DNA of 64,000 nt, from the NCBI RefSeq assembly GCF_030680395.1, contig NZ_JAUXVR010000024.1, positions 22,316 through 86,315 on the forward strand, given 5' to 3'. The stretch comes from Methylobacter sp. GTDB taxonomy: Bacteria > Pseudomonadota > Gammaproteobacteria > Methylococcales > Methylomonadaceae. A program made the position numbers and the translations under genes. This document shows positions 10,901 to 20,276 of the stretch, in pieces (the first letter of the stretch is position 1; each line of letters starts with the position of its first letter). The notes under the pieces are model-generated. The model searched no databases, was not told the DNA's origin, and saw nothing but the letters and a program-made list of their open reading frames with translations.

Positions 10901-11167
10901 TTATTTGTCAGGGTTTAATCTGTAAATAACTGCAATTTGCCCAATACTCTGAATGAGCTCTGCTCCGGTATCAGCGCAGATTTTCTCGCTGATCAGCTTA
11001 CGATCGTCCCTTTCAGCGCGTATTCGCACTTTAATCAGTTCGTGGCTGTTAAGTGCCAATTCAATCTCTGCCAGCACGGCGGCTGTAAGTCCTGATTGGC
11101 CAATCATAATGACAGGCTTTAAGCTGTGCGCTTGAGCCCGGAGTTTTTTCTTGTCTGCAGAGTTCAC
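10901..11167 (-). CDS. yhbY: Ribosome assembly RNA-binding protein YhbY
   Basis: This is a small CRM-domain protein (88 aa) that binds pre-50S particles. The sequence shows the CRM fold signature: LKPVIMIGQSGLT (the GxxG-type loop), then ELIKVRIRAERDD and a C-terminal AVIYRLNP. It is transcribed divergently from rlmE across only 48 bp, the standard arrangement in this lineage and consistent with a shared role in large-subunit maturation. The start MNSADKKKLRAQAHSLKP agrees with the family. Confidence 0.93.
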   Translation of the reverse strand: MNSADKKKLRAQAHSLKPVIMIGQSGLTAAVLAEIELALNSHELIKVRIRAERDDRKLISEKICADTGAELIQSIGQIAVIYRLNPDK

Positions 11168-11215
11168 TCTTTAATTCCTAAATCAAAATCCTAAATTTTA
11201 CACTAAAATACAGTT

Positions 11216-11833
11216 ATGGGACGAAGTAAAAGCAGTAGTCGTTGGATGCAGGAACATTTTGAGGACGAATACGTCAAAATGGCGCAAGCTCAGGGTTATC
11301 GTTCGCGTGCGGTTTTTAAATTGAAAGAAATTCAGGATAAAGATCAGCTTATTAAGCCGGGGATGAATATTATTGATTTGGGCGCGGCTCCCGGGGGATG
11401 GTCTCAGTTTGCACGGCAGATTGTCGGGAAAAAAGACAAGATTATTGCTTTGGATATTTTAGCGATGGATCCACTGGAGGGTGTCGATTTTATTCAGGGC
11501 GATTTTCGTGAACAAGCCGTTCTGGATCAATTGTATGCTGTTCTTGACGGGGCTCCGATCAATCTGGTGATGTCGGATATGGCGCCTAATATGAGCGGCA
11601 ATAAGGGTGTAGACCAGCCTCGATCAATTTATTTGGGAGAGTTGGCATTGGAGACGGCCAAGACTGTGTTGGCAAAAGACGGGGTTTTTCTGGTTAAACT
11701 ATTTCACGGGGCGGGTTTTGAGGATTTTCATAAGGAAGTTCAGAAATCTTTTGCAAAAGTGGTTATCAGAAAGCCAAAAGCGTCAAGACCGCGAAGTAAT
11801 GAGGTTTATATTTTAGCTAAAGGCTTTAAATAA
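11216..11833 (+). CDS. rlmE: 23S rRNA (uridine2552-2'-O)-methyltransferase
   Basis: RlmE (RrmJ/FtsJ) methylates U2552 in the A-loop of 23S rRNA. It is 205 residues with the SAM-binding motif [15 protein letters not shown]. The catalytic K-D-K-E tetrad is recognisable as the early K in [10 protein letters not shown] in [13 protein letters not shown] in FLVKLFHG and E near [11 protein letters not shown]. No Shine-Dalgarno precedes the ATG at 11216. A TACACT -10-like box lies 11 bases upstream, so the transcript may be nearly leaderless. ftsH follows, the classic rlmE-ftsH heat-shock pair. Confidence 0.95.
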   Translation: MGRSKSSSRWMQEHFEDEYVKMAQAQGYRSRAVFKLKEIQDKDQLIKPGMNIIDLGAAPGGWSQFARQIVGKKDKIIALDILAMDPLEGVDFIQGDFREQAVLDQLYAVLDGAPINLVMSDMAPNMSGNKGVDQPRSIYLGELALETAKTVLAKDGVFLVKLFHGAGFEDFHKEVQKSFAKVVIRKPKASRPRSNEVYILAKGFK

Positions 11834-11997
11834 TCTTATGTGACCCTAATATTAGGAGAACGAGGTGTGCCGCGTATGATGAAATCGTATTTTTATATAC
11901 GGGTGATCCAGATAAATAACGACAGTCAGGAAAGTTAACTCCTGATATAATTAATCAGTTTTTAAATCGAGAGCCGTTCAGGCCCAGGGTGTGTAAA

Positions 11998-13935
11998 TTG
12001 AATGATATGATGAAAAATATAATCCTATGGGTCGTCATTGCAGTGGTATTGATGTCCGTCTTTAATAATTTTGGTCCGCAAAATGATAGGGCTGATTCGT
12101 CGATGTCTTATTCGCAATTTATCGAGTCGGTAAAAGCGGGTCAGGTTCAGCAAGTGATGATTGAAGATAATATCATCAAAGGCAAAATGCAAGGTGGTCA
12201 GATATTTAAAACCTACGCCCCCTCAGATCCCCATTTAGTCGATGATTTGCTGGCAAATGGCGTTGAAATCAAGGCCGTTCCACCCGAGCAGCCTTCTATG
12301 TTAATGCAGTTGCTGGTTTCTTTTGGGCCGATGTTATTGCTTATTGCAGTGTGGGTCTTCTTTATGCGGCAAATGCAGGGCGGTGCCGGTGGCGGTCGCG
12401 GTGCAATGAATTTTGGTAAAAGCAAAGCCCGTATGCTTGAAGAAGACCAGATTAAAGTGACTTTCGCTGACGTGGCTGGCTGTGATGAAGCTAAAGAAGA
12501 AGTTGTCGAAATGGTCGATTTTCTTAAAGATCCGGCAAAGTATCAGAAATTAGGCGGTAAAATTCCTCGCGGCGCGTTGATGATTGGTCCTCCGGGAACA
12601 GGAAAAACCTTGTTGGCCAGGGCTATTGCCGGTGAGGCCAAAGTGCCGTTCTTCACTATTTCCGGTTCGGATTTTGTTGAAATGTTTGTCGGTGTAGGCG
12701 CATCCCGTGTCCGTGACATGTTTGAACAAGCTAAAAAACACGCGCCTTGCATTATTTTTATCGATGAAATTGATGCAGTGGGTCGTCAACGTGGCGCCGG
12801 TTTGGGCGGCGGTAATGATGAGCGTGAGCAGACATTAAATCAGTTACTGGTTGAAATGGATGGCTTTGAGGGTAACGAAGGTATTATCGTTATCGCTGCA
12901 ACAAACCGCCCCGATGTATTGGATAAGGCTTTATTGCGTCCAGGTCGGTTTGATCGTCAGGTAACGGTAGGTCTGCCGGATGTCAGGGGGCGTGAGCAGA
13001 TTCTTGCTGTGCATATTAAAAAAGTGCCGATTGCCGATGATGTTGAGGTTAAGTATATAGCGCAAGGTACACCGGGTTTTTCCGGAGCCGATTTGGCTAA
13101 TTTGATTAATGAAGCCGCTTTATTCGCCGCAAGAATGAATAAGCGCGTGGTTAATATGTCGGATCTTGAAAAAGCCAAGGATAAATTGATCATGGGCGTT
13201 GAAAGAACCTCTATGGTCATGAATGAGAAAGAAAAGAAAATGACTGCTTATCATGAAGCAGGGCATGCAATTGTCGGTAAGCTGGTCCCTGAACATGATC
13301 CTGTCTACAAAGTTAGTATTATGCCTAGAGGTCGTGCGCTGGGTATTACCATGTTTTTGCCTGAGCGAGATCAATACAGCGCCAGCAAACAAAAACTGGA
13401 CAGTATGATTTCCAGTTTGTACGGCGGACGTATTGCCGAGGAAGTGGTTTTTGGTCGGGAACAAGTGAGTACCGGCGCATCCAATGATATTGAGCGTGCT
13501 ACTGAGTTGGCCAGAAATATGGTGACTAAATGGGGTTTTTCTCAACGTCTTGGGCCATTATCATACAGTGAAGAAGAAGGCGAGGTCTTTCTGGGGCGTT
13601 CAGTGACTCAGCATAAAACAGTTGCTGAAGAGACTTCTCATACCATTGATGAAGAGATTCGCTCTTTTATTGATCGGAATTATGAGCGTGCCGAAACAAT
13701 TTTGAAAGAGAACATAGATATCCTTCATGCTATGGCGGAAGCGTTGATGAAGTATGAGACTATCGATAAATATCAGATTGAGGATTTGATGGCTCGCAAA
13801 CCGGTAAGAACCCCTCAAGGATGGGATGATAAGCCTCCTTCTTCTCATGGTGATGTCATAACTGATGATGTTAAGAGCAAGGACGATATAAAGAATGAGA
13901 AATCAATTGGCGGGACTGCTGCAGAGCAAAACTGA
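11998..13935 (+). CDS. ftsH: ATP-dependent zinc metalloprotease FtsH
   Basis: This membrane AAA+ protease degrades misfolded membrane proteins and regulators. It has TM1 near residues 5-25, a short periplasmic domain, TM2 near 100-125, an AAA module (Walker A GPPGTGKT, Walker B IIFIDEID, second region of homology [20 protein letters not shown]) and the zinc motif HEAGH. The frame opens with GTG at 11989. TTG at 11998 gives [13 protein letters not shown], which matches the MNDMAKNLILW start of pseudomonad FtsH, so I place the start there (645 aa); ATG 12007 is an alternative. folP, often between ftsH and glmM, is absent. A strong terminator follows. Confidence 0.95.
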   Translation: MNDMMKNIILWVVIAVVLMSVFNNFGPQNDRADSSMSYSQFIESVKAGQVQQVMIEDNIIKGKMQGGQIFKTYAPSDPHLVDDLLANGVEIKAVPPEQPSMLMQLLVSFGPMLLLIAVWVFFMRQMQGGAGGGRGAMNFGKSKARMLEEDQIKVTFADVAGCDEAKEEVVEMVDFLKDPAKYQKLGGKIPRGALMIGPPGTGKTLLARAIAGEAKVPFFTISGSDFVEMFVGVGASRVRDMFEQAKKHAPCIIFIDEIDAVGRQRGAGLGGGNDEREQTLNQLLVEMDGFEGNEGIIVIAATNRPDVLDKALLRPGRFDRQVTVGLPDVRGREQILAVHIKKVPIADDVEVKYIAQGTPGFSGADLANLINEAALFAARMNKRVVNMSDLEKAKDKLIMGVERTSMVMNEKEKKMTAYHEAGHAIVGKLVPEHDPVYKVSIMPRGRALGITMFLPERDQYSASKQKLDSMISSLYGGRIAEEVVFGREQVSTGASNDIERATELARNMVTKWGFSQRLGPLSYSEEEGEVFLGRSVTQHKTVAEETSHTIDEEIRSFIDRNYERAETILKENIDILHAMAEALMKYETIDKYQIEDLMARKPVRTPQGWDDKPPSSHGDVITDDVKSKDDIKNEKSIGGTAAEQN

Positions 13936-13955
13936 GGATTCCCTGAATTAACACT

Positions 13956-13987
13956 AAAGGAGAGGCATAATATGTCTCTCCTTTTTT
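13956..13987 (+). terminator. Rho-independent terminator after ftsH
   Basis: AAAGGAGAG (13956-13964) pairs with CTCTCCTTT (13976-13984) around an 11-base loop, followed by further Ts to 13987. It sits 20 bases after the ftsH stop. Confidence 0.85.
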
Positions 13988-14065
13988 GTATGTAATTTAT
14001 AAAGGTCTGGTGGAAACAGTAAGCTGTTATCTTTAGCCTTTTACCTACTTTTAGGTTTTAGAACT

Positions 14066-15406
14066 ATGACAAAAAAATATTTTGGAACTGATGGCATTAG
14101 GGGAAAGGTCGGTGAGCATCCAATAACGGCAGATTTTTTCTTGAAGCTGGGTTGGGCTGCCGGGCGAGTGTTTGCGAATGAGGGGCATGGTTTTGTCTTG
14201 GTCGGTAAAGACACACGCATTTCGGGCTATATGTTTGAGTCTGCATTGGAGGCCGGGTTGACTGCTGCAGGTGTCGGTACTCGCTTGTTAGGGCCTATGC
14301 CAACGCCGGGTATAGCCTATTTAACCCGTACCTTAAGGGCGCAGGCAGGTATTGTCATTAGCGCCTCTCATAATCCGTATTATGATAATGGCGTTAAGTT
14401 TTTCTCGGTACAGGGGACGAAGTTACCGGATGAAATAGAACAAAAAATAGAAGAGTATATTGACTCGCCGATGACAACGGTAGAGTCGTCAAAATTGGGT
14501 AAGGCGAAAAGGTTGGTTGATGCTCCCGGTCGCTATATTGAATTTTGCAAGGCCAGCGTGCCGACTCGACTTGATTTTAGCGGCATGAGGATCATAATCG
14601 ATTGTGCTCATGGCGCGACCTACCATATCGCGCCGCATGTATTTAGCGAGGTAGGTGCTGAAGTAGTTACGATTGGAGCGGAGCCGGACGGCCTTAATAT
14701 TAATGATGAATGTGGTGCAACCAAGCCGGAAAAATTAGCTGCAACGGTTTTATCTTATCGTGCTGATTTAGGTATTGCTTTGGACGGCGATGGCGACCGA
14801 TTGGTAATGGTCGATCATAAAGGTGAAATCGTTGATGGCGACGAGCTTATTTATATTATTGCCAAAGCAAGATTAGCTGCAGGGTTGATGTCCGGCCCAG
14901 TCGTAGGTACTTTAATGACAAATCTGGGTATGGAGCATGGCTTGAAGAAGTTGGGGCTCAAGCTGCTTAGGGCTAATGTGGGTGACCGATATGTTATGGA
15001 AATGCTGACAGAGCACAAAGGGATTTTAGGCGGCGAAAATTCCGGGCATATTATTTGTCTGGATAGGACAACAACCGGTGATGGTATTATTGCCGCTTTG
15101 CAGATCATGGCGGAAATGCAAGATAGCGGTAAAAATTTACATGAATTGAAATCCGGGATGCAAAAATATCCGCAAGTTCTGGTAAACGTCAAAGTTGATA
15201 AGAAAATAGATCCCGATGAGGATGAGGCTATACAAAAAACGGTGAAAGCTATCGAGAAAAAGTTGGGTGATAATGGTCGGGTATTGCTTAGAGCTTCGGG
15301 AACAGAGCCATTAATTCGTGTAATGGTAGAGGGTCAACAGGAAGATTTGGTTAAAAATTACGCTCATCAAATAGCTGATGATGTTAAGAAAGTAATGGGG
15401 GCTTGA
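14066..15406 (+). CDS. glmM: Phosphoglucosamine mutase
   Basis: GlmM converts glucosamine-6-phosphate to glucosamine-1-phosphate for UDP-GlcNAc and cell-wall synthesis. It is 446 residues, the normal length. Visible motifs are the N-terminal FGTDGIRG, the catalytic phosphoserine loop [12 protein letters not shown], the magnesium loop LDGDGDR and the C-terminal phosphate-binding [12 protein letters not shown]. It lies downstream of the ftsH terminator, so it probably has its own promoter and runs into tpiA-secG with short gaps. Confidence 0.96.
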   Translation: MTKKYFGTDGIRGKVGEHPITADFFLKLGWAAGRVFANEGHGFVLVGKDTRISGYMFESALEAGLTAAGVGTRLLGPMPTPGIAYLTRTLRAQAGIVISASHNPYYDNGVKFFSVQGTKLPDEIEQKIEEYIDSPMTTVESSKLGKAKRLVDAPGRYIEFCKASVPTRLDFSGMRIIIDCAHGATYHIAPHVFSEVGAEVVTIGAEPDGLNINDECGATKPEKLAATVLSYRADLGIALDGDGDRLVMVDHKGEIVDGDELIYIIAKARLAAGLMSGPVVGTLMTNLGMEHGLKKLGLKLLRANVGDRYVMEMLTEHKGILGGENSGHIICLDRTTTGDGIIAALQIMAEMQDSGKNLHELKSGMQKYPQVLVNVKVDKKIDPDEDEAIQKTVKAIEKKLGDNGRVLLRASGTEPLIRVMVEGQQEDLVKNYAHQIADDVKKVMGA

Positions 15407-15461
15407 ATTAGGCGCTATTAATATATATTATAGATGGTTTGATTCTATGTGAGGAGTAGTG

Positions 15462-16208
15462 ATGCGTCGGTCTCTAGTTGTAGGAAATTGGAAGATGAAT
15501 GGAACTCTCGCCAGTGCCGAGTTGCTTGTAAAGGGCATCATTGCAGGGTTAGGGGAAAACATTGCGGATATCGTGGTATGTGTACCTTATTTGTATTTAC
15601 CTAAAGTAAGCGAATTAGTTAAGGATACCGCATTGGCATTAGGCGCGCAAAACGTTGCAGATAAGTCTTCAGGCGCTTATACCGGAGAGATTTCGGCAGC
15701 GATGCTAAGCGAATTCAATTGTGAGTATGCTCTTGTCGGGCATTCTGAAAGACGCAGTTATTACGGCGATACTGATGAATCGGTTGCCGCGCGTTTTTGT
15801 CAGGCGCAGGAACAAAATATTATTCCTATTCTGTGTGTAGGTGAAACGCTGGAGCAACGCGAACAAGACCAGACCTTTGTGGTGATCAATGCACAGCTTG
15901 ATGCCGTAATTAATTTGGCGGGCATAGCAGCTTTTGGTGCAGCTGTGATTGCCTATGAGCCGGTTTGGGCTATAGGGACAGGAAAAACAGCGACTGATGA
16001 GCAGGCTCAGGAAGTTCACCGGTACATAAGGCAGTACATTGCTGCTAAAGATCAGGCTATTGCTGATAAAATACAAATTTTATACGGCGGTAGTGCCAAG
16101 CCGGATAATGCAAAAGGCTTGTTTGCCATGCCGGATATTGACGGCGGTTTAATTGGTGGGGCTTCGTTGGATGCGGAATCCTTTTTAAAGATTTATCATT
16201 CAATTTAG
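15462..16208 (+). CDS. tpiA: Triosephosphate isomerase
   Basis: This enzyme interconverts dihydroxyacetone phosphate and glyceraldehyde-3-phosphate. It is a 248-residue TIM barrel. The catalytic residues are visible as Lys in VGNWKMNG, His in GHSERR and Glu in AYEPVWAIGTG, and the phosphate-binding YGGSAKPDN is present. A GTG occurs at 15459, but GAGGAG (15451-15456) is better spaced for ATG 15462. secG follows after 18 bp, the conserved tpiA-secG pair. Confidence 0.96.
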   Translation: MRRSLVVGNWKMNGTLASAELLVKGIIAGLGENIADIVVCVPYLYLPKVSELVKDTALALGAQNVADKSSGAYTGEISAAMLSEFNCEYALVGHSERRSYYGDTDESVAARFCQAQEQNIIPILCVGETLEQREQDQTFVVINAQLDAVINLAGIAAFGAAVIAYEPVWAIGTGKTATDEQAQEVHRYIRQYIAAKDQAIADKIQILYGGSAKPDNAKGLFAMPDIDGGLIGGASLDAESFLKIYHSI

Positions 16209-16226
16209 AGTAATTTAAACTTTATT

Positions 16227-16637
16227 ATGTATCAGGTAATTATTGTTGTTCATGTGCTGTTGGGTTTAGGGGTTGTTGGATTGGTATTAATGCAACAAGG
16301 CAAAGGGGCTGATGCTGGTGCTGCTTTTGGCACAGGATCTTCAGGGTCTGTTTTTGGAGCTCAAGGTGCGGCATCTTTCTTGTCTCGAGCCACAGCAATT
16401 CTGGCAACTTTGTTTTTTATGACCAGCTTGGGGCTTGCAGTGTTAAATGGTAAGCAGGGTGCAGCTTACGACTTAATGAACACCCCCAAGGTTGAACAGG
16501 ATACGCTTGGTATCCCTGATGTGGGCGGTGCAAAAGGAGCGGGTAGCGCTTCTTCAGTGACTGATCCGAAATCTGAAGAAGTGCCTGTTGCTGCTCCGGC
16601 GGTTTCCGGAACTGAACAGGCAGTTGAAAAAAAGTAA
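16227..16637 (+). CDS. secG: Preprotein translocase subunit SecG
   Basis: This is the small non-essential subunit of the SecYEG channel. It is 136 residues with two transmembrane helices ([19 protein letters not shown] and [23 protein letters not shown]) joined by the Gly/Ser-rich loop typical of SecG ([18 protein letters not shown]). The C-terminal 50 residues are a low-complexity Ala/Val/Ser/Glu tail. It lies directly downstream of tpiA and upstream of tRNA-Leu, the usual gammaproteobacterial order. Confidence 0.93.
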   Translation: MYQVIIVVHVLLGLGVVGLVLMQQGKGADAGAAFGTGSSGSVFGAQGAASFLSRATAILATLFFMTSLGLAVLNGKQGAAYDLMNTPKVEQDTLGIPDVGGAKGAGSASSVTDPKSEEVPVAAPAVSGTEQAVEKK

Positions 16638-16727
16638 TACGTATTGTTTATGACACAAGTAAATGCACTTTATAAAAAAATAATTAAAATAGTGTGTATT
16701 AAATAGTATCTTTGCAATCATGTTTTA

Positions 16728-16812
16728 GCCGATGTGGTGAAATTGGTAGACACGCCATCTTGAGGGGGTGGTGACGAAAGTTGTGCCGGTTCAAATCCGG
16801 CCATCGGCACCA
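16728..16812 (+). tRNA. tRNA-Leu (anticodon GAG)
   Basis: An 85-nt class II tRNA. The acceptor stem GCCGATG pairs with CATCGGC, followed by discriminator A and an encoded CCA (16810-16812). The anticodon stem CCATC/GGTGG encloses the loop TTGAGGG, giving GAG. A long variable arm (TGACGAAAGTTGT) precedes the T-arm GCCGG-TTCAAAT-CCGGC. All features agree with tRNA-Leu. Confidence 0.97.
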
Positions 16813-16817
16813 AATAT

Positions 16818-16854
16818 ACCCTGCTAGGGGTTTTCTCTAGTGGGGTGTTTTTTT
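16818..16854 (+). terminator. Terminator after tRNA-Leu
   Basis: ACCCTGCTAG (16818-16827) pairs with CTAGTGGGGT (16837-16846), with two G-T wobbles, followed by a T tract at 16848-16854. Confidence 0.85.
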
Positions 16855-17003
16855 GTTTGCTACAATGAAAATGAAGAAATAGGTTTCTAGATTAGAAGTG
16901 CGATACAGAAAAATAATTAGGCTATACTTAGTCAGTTAAATGTAGGACGCTGTATGTTCGTACGGAGTTTTGCTTTGAAAATTAGAGATTAATGGAGAAA
17001 ACA

Positions 17004-17366
17004 ATGGCAAGTATTCTTGCAGTTGACGATTCAGCTTCAATGAGAAAAATGGTTTCATTTACTTTAAGAGCTGCTGGATACGATGTCGAAGAAGCAGTGG
17101 ATGGAGTTGATGCTTTAGAAAAAGCGCAAGCTAGGAAGTTCGATTGCGTAGTAACTGATGTCAACATGCCAAATAAAGATGGAATCACTTTAATTAGAGA
17201 TTTGCGAGCGCTTCCAGATTATAAATTTATTCCCATGCTGATGCTGACGACAGAGTCAGGAATCGAAAAAAAGCAAGAAGGTAAAGCTGCTGGCGCAACA
17301 GGGTGGATGGTTAAACCTTTCAATCCTGATCAATTATTAAAAACATTACTAAAAGTTTTGGGCTAG
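17004..17366 (+). CDS. cheY: Chemotaxis response regulator CheY
   Basis: A single-domain receiver of 120 residues. The acidic pocket is D8-D9, the phospho-acceptor is Asp52 in VVTDVNMPNKDG, and the conserved Thr and Lys are in MLTTES and MVKPF. An in-frame ATG at 16992 exists, but GGAG (16994-16997) is correctly placed for ATG 17004. It opens the che cluster directly upstream of cheA, so it is the probable CheA phosphorylation target acting on a motor or pilus. Confidence 0.93.
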   Translation: MASILAVDDSASMRKMVSFTLRAAGYDVEEAVDGVDALEKAQARKFDCVVTDVNMPNKDGITLIRDLRALPDYKFIPMLMLTTESGIEKKQEGKAAGATGWMVKPFNPDQLLKTLLKVLG

Positions 17367-17557
17367 TTAATGCTATCGTGCCTAAGTATGTTAATTGCGC
17401 GTAGCGAAGTCTATGCCTGTTGATATATTTCAGTCCCACGCAGCTTTATTCTGAAGGTTTAGATGAATGGTTTAGGTGTTTATCCAAACAAGGATCAATA
17501 AAGAAAGTTTTCGGGTTAATCTTGTTTAAATGAATTTAGGCGCACACAGGTAAGTCT

Positions 17558-19666
17558 ATGTCTATTGATATGTCACAATTCCATCAAGTCTTTTTTGAAG
17601 AATGTTTCGAAGGACTGGAAGCAATGGAGTCAGGATTGTTAACGCTCGATATGGGGGATATTGATTCAGAAATAATCAATACCATTTTCAGGGGAGCCCA
17701 TTCGATAAAAGGCGGCAGTGGAACTTTTGGTTTTACCGTTGTTGCTGAATACACCCATATTATGGAAACCCTGCTTGATGAAATGCGAGATGGGCGTAGA
17801 AAGGTAACTCAGCCTGCAGTAGACGTTTTGCTTGGATCTGTTGATTGTCTCAGAGAGATGTTGACTGCGATACAGAATGAACAAGACATTAATAATGCCA
17901 GTGTAGGAAAGCATAAAGCAGCTTTGGAAGTTGTGCTTAATGGTGGTTCGATGCCAGAAGAGTCAGTATTTCCAGTTGAGCAGGAACTGGTGGATGAAGA
18001 GGTTTCTGTTAATGATGCTTCTGATATTGATGAAGAAGAGTCCGTTGGATTAGCAGAGCAGGGCTGGAAAATAGCTTTTTGCCCCTATTTGGATTTGCTT
18101 AAAACCGGCAACGATCCGGTAAGATTATTTCGAGAATTAAATGAGCTAGGTGAATTAACAACTACTGTTAATATTCAGGACGTTCCTGGCTTTTATGAGT
18201 TAGATCCAGAGGAATGCAATATTTCTTGGGATTTAAAAGTTGTCGGGGATATTTCCGGCGATGAAATCAGGGAAATATTTAATTGGGTTGAAGGCGACTG
18301 TGAAATGGAAATTCAGCCTCTTGCTAAAGCCGTAAAATCCCCCCCCGTTGTAAGAAAAATCGATCCTGAACCCGCCGCAGTAATCATACCTGATAATCAC
18401 GCTCCAAAATCCGCTGAGATCAAACCTAAGCCGGTTACGGAAATTAAAAAATCCGATTCTCAAGATTCTGACAATGAAGTAGCAAAAACTACGGCAAAGG
18501 CCAGTTCAATTAGGGTAGATACTGACAAAATTGATACTCTAATCAATATGGTTGGCGAAGTTGTGATCACACAATCTATGTTGGGTTTAGTTGGTGAGAA
18601 CTTTAGCATGGATAAAGTTGGTCAACTTAAAAGAGGACTTGCTCAGCTAGAACGGCATACTCGAGACTTACAACAAAGCGTCATGAATATCCGGATGCTT
18701 CCTATTAGCTTCGTTTTTAGCCGATTTCCACGCTTAGTACATGATATTAGCAGTAAATTAGATAAAAAAATTGTTCTGAAACTGGTCGGAGAAAATACCG
18801 AAGTTGATAAAGCCGTCGTTGAGTTGATCAATGATCCATTGGTTCATTTAATTAGGAATAGTCTGGATCATGGTATAGAAATGCCCGCGGACAGAGTCGC
18901 AGCAGGCAAGCCGGAAACAGGAACCATCGAATTAAAAGCATATCACCGTGGCGGCCACATTGTCATAGAAATTATTGACGATGGGCGTGGATTAGATAAA
19001 GATAAATTACTATCAAAAGCCATAGAAAAAGGATTGGTTGAAGAAAATAACCTTCTTACTGAAAAACAGATATTTGAACTCATCTTTATGCCTGGTTTTT
19101 CTACGGCTGAACAACTCACTGATATTTCCGGTCGCGGTGTAGGTATGGATGTTGTGAGAAGGAATATTCTGTCGTTAGGCGGCAATATAGAAATTATTTC
19201 GGAACTGGGTAAAGGAACGACCATAGCAATCCATTTGCCGTTAACGTTGGCAATTCTTGATGGTCAGTCTGTTGCCGTGGGTGATGAGACCTACATTGTG
19301 CCGCTAGTTTCTATTATTGAATCAATTAATATTACAGAAAGAATGCTAAACAAGGTTGCAGGTAAAGGGGAGACTTTCCGCCTACGCAATGAATATTTAC
19401 CTGTAATTAGAATGCGCGGAATTTTCAATGTTCATTCGGGCAATCCGACCAAGTCGAAAGAGGGTGTTCTTGTGGTCGTTGAGGGACAGGGTGAGTTGTG
19501 TTGTTTACTCGTAGATGAGTTATTGGGCCAACAACAGGTTGTTATTAAATCATTGGAAGCAAATTACCGACGGGTGGAAGGCGTTTCAGGTGCAACTATT
19601 TTGGGTGATGGCTCTGTTGCGCTGATTCTAGATGTTCCGGGTTTGGTGCGATTTTCAATCCGCTAA
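17558..19666 (+). CDS. cheA: Chemotaxis histidine kinase CheA
   Basis: This 702-residue kinase links receptors to CheY and CheB. The P1/HPt domain carries phosphorylatable His48 in GAHSIKGGSGTFGF. A P2-like region lies near residues 165-260 (WKIAFCPYLDLLKTGNDP). An acidic/Pro-rich linker precedes the P3 dimerisation helices (TDKIDTLINMVGEVVITQS). The P4 kinase domain shows the N box NDPLVHLIRNSLDHGIE, the G1 box DDGRGLD and G2 ISGRGVGMDVV. A C-terminal CheW-like P5 domain begins near residue 570. The domain order matches a full-length CheA of the che2/F7 type; that class assignment is an inference from gene content. Confidence 0.95.
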   Translation: MSIDMSQFHQVFFEECFEGLEAMESGLLTLDMGDIDSEIINTIFRGAHSIKGGSGTFGFTVVAEYTHIMETLLDEMRDGRRKVTQPAVDVLLGSVDCLREMLTAIQNEQDINNASVGKHKAALEVVLNGGSMPEESVFPVEQELVDEEVSVNDASDIDEEESVGLAEQGWKIAFCPYLDLLKTGNDPVRLFRELNELGELTTTVNIQDVPGFYELDPEECNISWDLKVVGDISGDEIREIFNWVEGDCEMEIQPLAKAVKSPPVVRKIDPEPAAVIIPDNHAPKSAEIKPKPVTEIKKSDSQDSDNEVAKTTAKASSIRVDTDKIDTLINMVGEVVITQSMLGLVGENFSMDKVGQLKRGLAQLERHTRDLQQSVMNIRMLPISFVFSRFPRLVHDISSKLDKKIVLKLVGENTEVDKAVVELINDPLVHLIRNSLDHGIEMPADRVAAGKPETGTIELKAYHRGGHIVIEIIDDGRGLDKDKLLSKAIEKGLVEENNLLTEKQIFELIFMPGFSTAEQLTDISGRGVGMDVVRRNILSLGGNIEIISELGKGTTIAIHLPLTLAILDGQSVAVGDETYIVPLVSIIESINITERMLNKVAGKGETFRLRNEYLPVIRMRGIFNVHSGNPTKSKEGVLVVVEGQGELCCLLVDELLGQQQVVIKSLEANYRRVEGVSGATILGDGSVALILDVPGLVRFSIR

Positions 19667-19700
19667 TACATAGATAAAAGCACACTACATAAAAGCAGAT

Positions 19701-20216
19701 ATGGCACAAGAAGCTGAAAATAAAGATATCGATCAATATCACTATAGTAGAAACTTGGATAACGCTGTGCAATATCTGAGTTTTGCCTTAGGTAAAGAAG
19801 AATATGGTGTTGACATTCTTCGAGTACAGGAAATACGGAGTTGGGAGCCTGTTTCCAGAATACCTAATGTTCCTTGCTATGAGAAAGGTGTTGTCAATTT
19901 GCGCGGCTCTATTGTGCCGATCCTCGATTTGAGAGAAAGGTTCAATTTGAGTAAAGCCGAATATACGCCGTTAACAGTAGTTGTCGTGTTGCAAACCGGA
20001 GATAGCAACAAGACACGCATAATGGGTGTTGTTGTTGACTCGGTCTCCGATGTAATTAGTGTAGATAAGACTGAAATTCAAAGTGCTCCGGATTTTGGAA
20101 CTAAAGTAAGTAACGAATTTATTAATGGACTGGTATCGGTTAATGAACGCATGGTAATGCTGCTTGATGTGGACAAATTACTGAAACTGGAAGAGCTTGA
20201 TCAGGATGAAAGTTAA
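19701..20216 (+). CDS. cheW: Chemotaxis coupling protein CheW (copy 1)
   Basis: CheW couples CheA to receptors. It is 171 residues, with the typical core QYLSFALGKEEYGVDILRVQEIRSW, then NLRGSIVPILDLRERF and a C-terminal MVMLLDVDKLL. It has about 20 extra polar residues at the N-terminus. It lies 34 bp after cheA. A second, diverged cheW is found after the receptor gene, so two CheW proteins may build mixed rings in the same array. Confidence 0.95.
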   Translation: MAQEAENKDIDQYHYSRNLDNAVQYLSFALGKEEYGVDILRVQEIRSWEPVSRIPNVPCYEKGVVNLRGSIVPILDLRERFNLSKAEYTPLTVVVVLQTGDSNKTRIMGVVVDSVSDVISVDKTEIQSAPDFGTKVSNEFINGLVSVNERMVMLLDVDKLLKLEELDQDES

Positions 20217-20276
20217 TGATTTTCAAGTGCCCCATGTGGGTAAATGTATTTTGCATGGTTTGAGAGGTAAGGTAGC

